DNA of 64,000 nt from Flavobacterium foetidum (lineage in GTDB: Bacteria; Bacteroidota; Bacteroidia; Flavobacteriales; Flavobacteriaceae), in contig NZ_SJTF01000007.1 of NCBI RefSeq assembly GCF_004634245.1, positions 186,001 through 250,000 on the forward strand, read 5' to 3'. How positions within the stretch are numbered: position 1 is the stretch's first letter; the number at the start of each line of letters is the position of its first letter. The notes under the pieces are model-generated. The model was not told the DNA's origin, did no database searches, and saw nothing but the letters and a program-made list of their open reading frames with translations. Below, piece by piece: positions 10,275 through 17,762 of the stretch. The translations under genes were made by a program, and so were the position numbers.

Positions 10275-11108
10275 ATGAAAAAATATTTAACATCACTCGC
10301 TGTTGTAACTGCTCTTTTAACTGGAGGTTTTAGCAGTTATGGACAGGATATCAAACAGGAATTTTCAATTTCGGCTGGAGGTCCGTTTTCATTTATGAAA
10401 TATTCTGGAGGCTATGTTGCTGGAAATGGATTTAGTGCCGGACTGCGTTATTCATACTATCTAAATGAAGGCTTGAGCCTGGGAGTTGGAGTCGAATACC
10501 AAAGCTACTCTTCTGATTTTACATCTCAATCTCTAAATGGCAGCTACGATGCTGTAGACAGCGAAAACGAAGCCTTCCAGTTTCGATACAGAACTACAAA
10601 TTTAAGAGAGGAACAAAATCTGGGGTACGTTAATATCCCGCTTAACATTCAATTTGAAACACCTGGAACTTCTAAATTGTATGTATCTGCAGGAGCAAAA
10701 ATCGGATTTGCAGTAAACGGATGTTATACCACTACAATGCAAAACCTGACTACAAGTGGCTTCTATCCACAATACAATGTAGAATTATTTTCACCTGAAT
10801 TTGCTGGATTCTTCAGCAAAGACAATGTAGACATCGGAAAACAAGATTTGGAAACAGAAATTTCATATTCCTTTACTTTCGAAACTGGTTTAAAACAGCT
10901 TATCGGCAAACGAAGTGCATTTTACATTGGTGCTTATCTGGATTACGGCCTGAACAATATTTACGACAAGGGTGCAAACAAACCTATTGTACAATACAGT
11001 CCAGAGCTTCCAGTACAGCTGCAATACAACAGCACTTTAGATTCTCCGTTTGTACATAACGTGAGACTGGTTTCCTACGGTATAAAACTAAGATTTGCAG
11101 TACATTAA
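10275..11108 (+). CDS. Outer-membrane beta-barrel protein (PorT/OMP_b-brl type)
   Basis: This 277-residue protein has a signal peptide ending at SSYGQ (about residue 24). Alternating amphipathic strands follow (EFSISAGGPFSF, SAGLRYSYYL, LSLGVGVEYQ, LYVSAGAKIGFAV, AFYIGAYLDYGL), and the C-terminal strand VSYGIKLRFAVH is typical of the OMP_b-brl families of Bacteroidota. It sits 61 bp after the SprB-repeat gene on the same strand. Outer-membrane partners are often encoded beside SprB-like adhesins (SprF for SprB), so an anchoring or export role for the giant protein is a reasonable inference. It is not a recognisable PorP/SprF by sequence. Confidence 0.75.
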   Translation: MKKYLTSLAVVTALLTGGFSSYGQDIKQEFSISAGGPFSFMKYSGGYVAGNGFSAGLRYSYYLNEGLSLGVGVEYQSYSSDFTSQSLNGSYDAVDSENEAFQFRYRTTNLREEQNLGYVNIPLNIQFETPGTSKLYVSAGAKIGFAVNGCYTTTMQNLTTSGFYPQYNVELFSPEFAGFFSKDNVDIGKQDLETEISYSFTFETGLKQLIGKRSAFYIGAYLDYGLNNIYDKGANKPIVQYSPELPVQLQYNSTLDSPFVHNVRLVSYGIKLRFAVH

Positions 11109-11130
11109 TTTCGATACCAAAACAAAACTA

Positions 11131-11162
11131 AAAAAGCTATTCAATTTAATGAATAGCTTTTT
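11131..11162. terminator. Bidirectional rho-independent terminator
   Basis: A 13-bp perfect inverted repeat (11131-11143 with 11150-11162) has a 6-nt loop. Its arms begin and end in A5/T5, so U-runs follow the stem on both strands. It lies between two convergent genes and can end both the + strand barrel transcript and the - strand GH2 transcript. Confidence 0.85.
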
Positions 11163-11281
11163 TTATTTTATCTCAAGAGAAAAATTAAACCGTTATAGAA
11201 GTATCCTAATCAGTCAAAACTTAAAAATCACTTATATAAGTTATATGATTCTAAAATTTGGCGACTTGGCAAGAGCTAATT

Positions 11282-13684
11282 TTACTGCACTTTAACGCCA
11301 ATTGTTGATGCTTCTAAGCCAGATGTAGTCACCTTCAATTGAATATTCTCTTTTTTTCCGTTTGACTGAATTATGGCAACACATTTCCCATTAAAAAGTT
11401 TGCAGGAATTCGCTTTAAACGACTCTAAATTGGCCTGATAACCATTATCAACTCCAACCAATTTTCCTCCGCCAGTCACTTCAAAATTGATTAAATCCAT
11501 GGCGTTCGGCACTAAGTTTCCATCTTTATCTAACATTGAAACCGTTACGTAAACCAAATCGTAAGTATCGTTTTTAATTGCAGTTTTATCTGCTTTTAAA
11601 TCCAATTTAGAAGCTTCTGTTGCTGTTTGGATTTCTTTCTCCAAAACTACATTTCCGTTCTTTCTTGAAACCGCTTTTAAAGTTCCCGGTTCGAATTTCA
11701 CTTTCCATGAAACATGCAAATCATCATTTTGTTTTGATTTTTTGCCAAGCGATTTTCCGTTTAAGAACAATTCAACTTCATCTGCATTATTGTAATACGC
11801 CCAAACGTTTATTTCCTGATCTTTTGTCCAATTCCAGTGCGGTAAAATATGTAAGACAGTTTTGTTTGACCACTCGCTTTGGTACATATAATAGACATCT
11901 TTTGGAAGTCCGGCTAAATCCACAATTCCGAAATAAGAGCTTCTTGCAGGAAACGGATACGGATCTGGTTCGCCAATGTAATCAAATCCTGTCCAAATAA
12001 AAGTTCCCGCCATGAAATCCTGACTTTTAATCGTTTTCCAGTTTTCTTCATGCGTTGCGCCCCAATACGATTTCACCTGATCGTAAGCCGAAACGGTCCA
12101 ATCTGCATTTCCGTCAAAGGGAGCACCGTGTTTGGTTGGCCACGCTTTAATAACATCCGATTGGTCATAATGTCCGCGCGTTTCTAAAGCCGAAACACTT
12201 TCTGAAGCCAATATCTTCTGTCCTTTAAATTTTATTGGGAAATCTTTATAATCTTCATGTTTGTAATTGAATCCCAAAAGATCCAAAGCTCCAGATTGGT
12301 AAATAAAGTTCTTCTCGATTACATTTTCGGTCAAAGCAGAAGTTACCGGACGCGTTGTGTCTAACGATTTTACGATTTTAGCCAATTCTCTTGTAATCGC
12401 GATTCCAGTCGAATCAAACTGTTCCCTGATTTCGTTCCCAATACTCCACATCATAACCGACGGATGATTGCGGTCTCTTTTTATAAAATCTTCTAAATCC
12501 TGTTTGTGCCAGGCGTCCCAATCTTTATGATAATCGTTGGTTACTTTTTTCTTCTTCCAAACATCAAAAGCTTCGTCCTGAACAATGAATCCCATTTCAT
12601 CGCACAATTGCATCATTTCCAACGAATGAGGGTTATGAGACATTCTAATAGCATTTGCTCCCATTTCTTTCATCAAAGTCAGTTTTCTTCTCACAGCGTG
12701 AATGTTTTCAACCGCTCCCAAAGCGCCATTATCATGATGCAGACAAACTCCGTAAATTTTGGTTGGAACACCGTTTAATGAAAATCCTTTTTCTGAATCG
12801 AAATTGAAATACCTAAATCCAAGTGGTGTTACATAATTGTCAACCAACTTCGATTTTTCGTAGATTTTTGTAATGACTTTATACAAATACGGATTTTCAG
12901 TATTCCATAATTTTGGTTGTTTTACTTCCAGATTATGAATCTTTTTTTCTGAGGTTTTAGGTCCTATTTTTTCTGTTGAAGTAAAATTGGCAACTTCCTT
13001 ATTTTCTGCATTCACAATCGAAGTAACCAGCTTAAATTCTTTTGCAGCAACATTATCATTATCAACGGTAACTTCTAAATGTATTTTTGATTTTTCGGCT
13101 GAAACTTCTGGAGTTGTTACAAAAGTTCCCCACTTCCCTACATGCAGTTTTTCACTCGCAACTAAACGCACATTTCTGTAAATCCCAGAACCCGTGTACC
13201 ATCTAGAATTAGGTTGAGAATCGTTATCCACTTTTACGGCAATAGTATTTGATTTTCCAAAATTTAAATACTGAGTCAAATCATAACCAAAAGAAATATA
13301 GCCGTTTGGGCGAACTCCCAATGATTTACCGTTTATAAAAACTTCGCTATTCTTAAAAACACCATCAAATTCGATAGAAACCGTTTTATTTTTCCAATTC
13401 GCAGGAACCGTAAAAACTTTTCGATACCAGCCTTTACCTGCAGGCAGAAATCCTTGTGCTTGGTTGGTTTTAGCATCTTTATCAAAAGCGCCTTCAATAC
13501 TCCAATCATGAGGCAATTGAAGTGTTCTCCAATGCGAAGCATTAAAATTAGCGTTTATAGCCTCTGGATGCTCACCCAATTTGAAGTTCCAGTTTTTATT
13601 GAAGTCTTCTACAATTCTGGCTTGCTTTTGTGCTAAAATGGATACCGAAAACAATAAGGCAATTGTAATTTTTTTTAAAATCAT
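11282..13684 (-). CDS. GH2 beta-galactosidase-type glycoside hydrolase
   Basis: This is an 800-residue protein. The start at 13684 is chosen over one 13 codons upstream because it gives a clean signal peptide (MILKKITIALLFSVSILAQ). The GH2 sugar-binding domain (~25-180), Ig-like domain (~185-290) and TIM barrel (~295-600) are in the usual order. E418 in WSIGNEIRE is the predicted acid/base and E495 in ILASESVSAL the predicted nucleophile. C-terminal Ig-like domains follow (DLVYVTVSMLDKDGNLVP). It is the last gene of the pectin locus on this strand. Within such loci GH2 enzymes remove beta-galactosyl or related units from pectin side chains. The exact sugar cannot be read from sequence. Confidence 0.88.
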   Translation of the reverse strand: MILKKITIALLFSVSILAQKQARIVEDFNKNWNFKLGEHPEAINANFNASHWRTLQLPHDWSIEGAFDKDAKTNQAQGFLPAGKGWYRKVFTVPANWKNKTVSIEFDGVFKNSEVFINGKSLGVRPNGYISFGYDLTQYLNFGKSNTIAVKVDNDSQPNSRWYTGSGIYRNVRLVASEKLHVGKWGTFVTTPEVSAEKSKIHLEVTVDNDNVAAKEFKLVTSIVNAENKEVANFTSTEKIGPKTSEKKIHNLEVKQPKLWNTENPYLYKVITKIYEKSKLVDNYVTPLGFRYFNFDSEKGFSLNGVPTKIYGVCLHHDNGALGAVENIHAVRRKLTLMKEMGANAIRMSHNPHSLEMMQLCDEMGFIVQDEAFDVWKKKKVTNDYHKDWDAWHKQDLEDFIKRDRNHPSVMMWSIGNEIREQFDSTGIAITRELAKIVKSLDTTRPVTSALTENVIEKNFIYQSGALDLLGFNYKHEDYKDFPIKFKGQKILASESVSALETRGHYDQSDVIKAWPTKHGAPFDGNADWTVSAYDQVKSYWGATHEENWKTIKSQDFMAGTFIWTGFDYIGEPDPYPFPARSSYFGIVDLAGLPKDVYYMYQSEWSNKTVLHILPHWNWTKDQEINVWAYYNNADEVELFLNGKSLGKKSKQNDDLHVSWKVKFEPGTLKAVSRKNGNVVLEKEIQTATEASKLDLKADKTAIKNDTYDLVYVTVSMLDKDGNLVPNAMDLINFEVTGGGKLVGVDNGYQANLESFKANSCKLFNGKCVAIIQSNGKKENIQLKVTTSGLEASTIGVKVQ

Positions 13685-13734
13685 ATTCTTTAGTTTTTCT
13701 CTCGCAAAGACGTAAAAACACAAAGTTTTCTCCT

Positions 13735-13801
13735 AAACCATATAAGTAATATAAGTTCAATTAAGACAAAACTTAAATATCTTATATTACTTATATGGTT
13801 T
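13735..13801. repeat. Inverted repeat, family A (21-bp arms)
   Basis: Perfect 21-bp arms (13735-13755 and 13781-13801) enclose a 25-bp centre. The arm sequence contains CCATATAAGTAATATAAG. Related copies occur near 17366, 28994, 46277 and 60381, always between genes. It could fold in RNA from either strand. Confidence 0.8.
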
Positions 13802-13843
13802 AATTTCCTTTGCTACTCTGCGACTTTGCTAGATTATTTTTAT

Positions 13844-16800
13844 TTACTGAAATTCGAAGTTATCCAACATTAGCCCCTTCAAATCATCTCCTTCGAGCGT
13901 AATTTTATAGGTTCCTGCGTTGATATATCCTCCAGATGTTGTGTTCAAAATCTTCCATTTTTCAGGTGAAGGGAAAAACTCAATCGTGTCATTTCGCATC
14001 AAAATTCCGTACGCATCTTCCATTTTGAATTTCACTTTTAACGGAACTTCATTTCGATTCATAAAACGGAAACGCATTAAATAGATTCCCGCCACACCTG
14101 GTTTTACCTCAAACTCGATGCTGTTATTGGTTTTCTTAGTGAATTCGATATAATCTGCTTTTTTGAAATTTCCTTTTTCGATTCCGGTTCCTGTTGTTTT
14201 TGTTTTTTCAGCTTCGATGATTACGACAGGTCTCGAATCGTCTTTTTCGCCCATATCGTAAGTTGGAACAACGACAATTGTAGAAATTGCTTCTGAATTA
14301 TCAAAAAGAACCTTCTCACCTTTCTTTACTTTTTTAGTGAAAACGTCAAATAAAATTCCGTTGCTGTTTTTCGCTTTTTCTTCTATTTTTTTATAATCCG
14401 AAAGTCCGTTTACTGTTTTGATTTTACTGTCAACTAAAATATAAATCGTCGATTCTTCTTTTACAGTGAATGAACCTTTATTTTTTGAATTAACTGAAAA
14501 CTGTAAATAATCTGCGCCAAAAACTTCTGAAGGCAATTCGGTATAACTCACTTCTGAATTTAAATATTGTTTCGAATTAATATCCAACCAAGAACCTATT
14601 TTAAACTCTTTAGAATCCAAACTCACATTTTGAATATTGCTCGGTGATTCATTGACAGCTTTAACGTTTTTATCTTTCGTCGCAATCGCAATCGCAGAAA
14701 TAATCGCTTGCGAAGCTTTTATATTTGGAAATGAAATCACAATTTTTCCGTTTACGCTTTTTACTAAGAACGTTTTCTTTAAAGCGTTGTCATGTCCTGC
14801 TTCTGTCCAAATATCAAAATCTTTTAGAACAATCTTATCATTAATAGCAACATCAAACAGACGCCAGCCTTTGCAATCCATTCCGCCTCCTGTTCCGTAC
14901 CAAGGTTCTGTGAAATACAATTCGACTAAATATTCTCCGTCAGGCGCAGGAAATTCGTAACGAAGCTTATCAGCTCCGTATCTCAAATTTTGAAATAATT
15001 CTTGGTCTTTTGTCCCGTTTATTGGGTCAAAAGTTTTTCTCTGACTGGCAAAAAAATCAGGCAATTTTTCAAAACTATCGGTCCATGATAGCGAACCCCA
15101 AGTATTTTGTCCATTTTTATGTCTGTCTGTTGACCAAATATTTCCGGAACTGTCCATCAATTCAGAACCGCCACAGTTTACTCTGTAAAGATAATTGTAG
15201 CTTTTATTTGGTTTTAAAATATCGTTTTTATCAGCTACTAGAGTTTCAAAATTGGGTGCTTTAGGCAGATTATTCAAAACAATATAATCTTTGGCAACCG
15301 CTTTTCCGTTTACATATCCAACGGCGTATAAAACATTGTATTGAATATTGACATTATTGAAGATAAAATGCTGTCCGATTCCTGGATTTTTCAGTTTTCC
15401 TAATGACGATTTATTCACATCATTAAACAATTCTACTTCCTCGCAATTCGAATAAATATCGATTCCGTTTTTGATTCCCGGTTTTTCCCAACGACTTGGC
15501 CAAGTGTGCGAAACAATATAGACCATCGGATTGCTTTTGTTGGAAACGTAATTCGCACGATACATATAAAACGCATCCAGAGGTTCTCCCCAAACAGTAA
15601 AAAGTCCTTTGTAATTTACAGGTCCTACCTTATCAATATCTCTAAAACCTTCTCCATTTTGTACGCGTCCCGGATTTTCGTGTGAAGCAAAAATCCAGTT
15701 GAATTGCCCCGCGATTTTATCTCTTACCGATTCGGCTTCTCTCACTTTAATTTCCATTAACTGAGAAAAACGGTTTTCGCTTAATGTTCCTTTTTGGTCA
15801 AACTCTCCTTCCGTATGTAAATCGGCTGAACGCCATGCGCCGTATTCTCCGTTTAACAACTGAGTCGTCATTTCCAAACTATATTTTAACGGATCGCCGC
15901 CATACGTTCCCGACCAGTTCTGTACCACATTCCAATCTGTTCCTTCTCCTCCATTACACGTCGTTACAATTCTTTGCGAAGCTGATAACGGATCCATTTC
16001 GCGGATTATCTGCGTGCATTCTTCTGCAAATTCCTTTGGAATCGTGCTTTCGTTCTGCAATCCCCACATTACAACAGATGGGCTGTTTCTACGTTCTTTA
16101 ATCCATTCTCGTAATAAAGTTTTAAAGTTTTCCTTGAATTCCGGCGTATCGTACCAGATATGTGCTGAAAACTGACTCCAAAATAAGATTCCGTTTTCGT
16201 CCAATTCTTTTTGATATAATAAGTTATGAGGCTGATGCGCTTCTCTAAAAGCATTAAATCCGCCCGCTTTGATTTGTTCGATTCGGGAATGAATCATTTC
16301 ATCTGAAAACGAATGGCTTTTTCCAATCAAATGTTCGTATTCGCAGACTCCGTTTATAAAAACAGGCTCGTCATTGATGAAAAAACGATTGTCTTTTCCG
16401 TCACGACTAACCGGCCAGCTAACCCAACGGATTCCGTAAGGTGTCGTTAACTGATCAATTATTTTTCCGTTTTCATATACTGAAGTAACCAATTTATACA
16501 AATACGGATTAGATGGCGACCATAATTTTGGGCTTAAAATCTCAGGAAGTGTCTGTGCTATTTCTTTTGTTTCTCCCGAATTGATTTTGTTGTCGCTTTT
16601 TATAATAACAACTTTTTTTCCTGAGGCATCCAAAAGAATATTCTCGATTGTCAAATTTCGTACTGACGTCCCGTAATTCTTGACTTCTGTAGTTGTATGA
16701 AGAATTGCCTTTTGTTTAGAAACCGATTTATCATTCCACATATGAACGCCAAACGGCTGAATTCTAACATCGTTTGTAACGACTAAAGTAACAGGCCTGA

Positions 16801-17359
16801 AAATTCCCATCGGCTGAGAACCTTCTGAGAATCCCCATTCGCCCGAACAGCCTCCGCAAACCCAAGGCAAATCGGCAATAAAGGAAGGATGCGATGCTTT
16901 TACCAGAATCTGGTTTTCTTTTTCTAAAGAAACAGCTTTGGTAATATCAAGGGTAAAAGTGGTTCGCCCACCTTTGTGTTCGCCCACTTTTTTGCCGTTT
17001 ACCCAAACTGTTGCGTAAGAACTAACGCCTTCAAAAAACAAAAAAAGCCTTTTCCCAGCGGCGGTTTTGTCGAGTTTTAATGTTTTTTTGTACCAAGCAG
17101 TGCCGTGCAAATTTCCATGTTTTGTTCTTCTAAAACCATAATACTGATCCCAATTGTGAGGCACACTTACCTTTTGCCAATTGGAATCAGTTTTTGGATT
17201 TTCTACAAAATCTTCTTCTTTCAGCGGAAGATTATCCAAGATTACGGTCTCCCAAGATGAATTCAGCGAAATTTCTTTACGAACTGAACCTTTGCTCTGA
17301 CTCCAAACAAAGCAAAGACTTGAAAAAAAACAAAAAATAAAAAAAACTATTCTATTCAT
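13844..17359 (-). CDS. Large GH2 glycoside hydrolase with malectin-like and CBM-like C-terminal domains
   Basis: This 1,171-residue protein starts at 17359, which gives the signal peptide MNRIVFFIFCFFSSLCFVWSQ; the 32 codons upstream are repeat-like. The N-terminal GH2 sandwich (~25-205) has a CGGCSGEWG loop, followed by an Ig-like domain and a TIM barrel. E437 in MWGLQNEST is the predicted acid/base and E505 in LLNGEYGAWR the likely nucleophile. Residues ~735-905 form a malectin-like domain (YRVNCGGSE ... DGEYLVELYFTEP), and ~1050-1171 a CBM6/35-like jelly roll (VIIEAEKTK ... YIEFTKK). GH2 enzymes of this size in pectin loci include beta-galactosidases, beta-glucuronidases and arabinopyranosidases. 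The sugar specificity is open. Confidence 0.85.
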   Translation of the reverse strand: MNRIVFFIFCFFSSLCFVWSQSKGSVRKEISLNSSWETVILDNLPLKEEDFVENPKTDSNWQKVSVPHNWDQYYGFRRTKHGNLHGTAWYKKTLKLDKTAAGKRLFLFFEGVSSYATVWVNGKKVGEHKGGRTTFTLDITKAVSLEKENQILVKASHPSFIADLPWVCGGCSGEWGFSEGSQPMGIFRPVTLVVTNDVRIQPFGVHMWNDKSVSKQKAILHTTTEVKNYGTSVRNLTIENILLDASGKKVVIIKSDNKINSGETKEIAQTLPEILSPKLWSPSNPYLYKLVTSVYENGKIIDQLTTPYGIRWVSWPVSRDGKDNRFFINDEPVFINGVCEYEHLIGKSHSFSDEMIHSRIEQIKAGGFNAFREAHQPHNLLYQKELDENGILFWSQFSAHIWYDTPEFKENFKTLLREWIKERRNSPSVVMWGLQNESTIPKEFAEECTQIIREMDPLSASQRIVTTCNGGEGTDWNVVQNWSGTYGGDPLKYSLEMTTQLLNGEYGAWRSADLHTEGEFDQKGTLSENRFSQLMEIKVREAESVRDKIAGQFNWIFASHENPGRVQNGEGFRDIDKVGPVNYKGLFTVWGEPLDAFYMYRANYVSNKSNPMVYIVSHTWPSRWEKPGIKNGIDIYSNCEEVELFNDVNKSSLGKLKNPGIGQHFIFNNVNIQYNVLYAVGYVNGKAVAKDYIVLNNLPKAPNFETLVADKNDILKPNKSYNYLYRVNCGGSELMDSSGNIWSTDRHKNGQNTWGSLSWTDSFEKLPDFFASQRKTFDPINGTKDQELFQNLRYGADKLRYEFPAPDGEYLVELYFTEPWYGTGGGMDCKGWRLFDVAINDKIVLKDFDIWTEAGHDNALKKTFLVKSVNGKIVISFPNIKASQAIISAIAIATKDKNVKAVNESPSNIQNVSLDSKEFKIGSWLDINSKQYLNSEVSYTELPSEVFGADYLQFSVNSKNKGSFTVKEESTIYILVDSKIKTVNGLSDYKKIEEKAKNSNGILFDVFTKKVKKGEKVLFDNSEAISTIVVVPTYDMGEKDDSRPVVIIEAEKTKTTGTGIEKGNFKKADYIEFTKKTNNSIEFEVKPGVAGIYLMRFRFMNRNEVPLKVKFKMEDAYGILMRNDTIEFFPSPEKWKILNTTSGGYINAGTYKITLEGDDLKGLMLDNFEFQ

Positions 17360-17762
17360 ATTTTTAAACCATATAAGGTATATAAGGTAATTTAAGTTTT
17401 GTTGTATATCCTGCAAGGTTTTCAAAACCTTGTAGGAAATCGTAACATTTGTCATTTCGACGGAGGAGAAATCACACTAGAAGCTCGACAAAGATTGGTG
17501 AATTTCTGAACGGAAATTCTTGTGTGATTTCTCCATTTGGTAGAAATGACAAACTATGTAGAGTTTCTTGCGGAGGTACCTCGTTCCTCGGGATGACAAG
17601 ATTTTGTTTATATTCTTAATTAAAACTAACAGATTTTAAAAACCTGTTAGGTCTAAATTAACAACGAGTTCGCGTGAGGGATTGAGGCGGTATCCTTTTA
17701 TGTAGCGGAGCGGAATAAAAGATATAGCCGAAAGCCCGACCCGGAGGGACACGCCCAAATTA
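17360..17762. repeat. Gene-free 403 bp made of four repeat families
   Basis: From left to right there is a family A half (17366-17388) and a family B hairpin (17410-17436, CCTGCAAGG...CCTTGTAGG). A family D element follows (17448-17553, 11-bp terminal inverted repeats beginning TTTGTCATTTC with nested GGAGAAATCACAC arms), then a second family D half (17556-17600). A family C hairpin (17626-17651, CTAACAG...CTGTTAG) and the structured element at 17670-17757 complete the gap. No coding potential was seen; the short frame at 17636-17818 lies over these repeats. Confidence 0.8.
17670..17757 (+). other. Candidate structured RNA or repeat element, copy 1
   Basis: An outer pairing GCGTG (17672-17676) with CACGC (17750-17754) encloses an inner stem of 17691-17701 with 17715-17724 (ATCCTTTTAT / ATAAAAGAT). 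A GC-rich 3' part (AAAGCCCGACCCGGAGGGAC) follows. The element at 28574-28661 on the other strand has the same layout with a different inner hairpin. Conserved ends with a variable hairpin suggest selection on structure. From memory, elements like this are common in Flavobacterium, but the class name is not certain. Confidence 0.45.

Noticed and set aside
11095..11295. Short + strand frame overlapping the barrel gene end
   Set aside because: It runs through the bidirectional terminator, starts inside the barrel gene and has no recognisable protein features.
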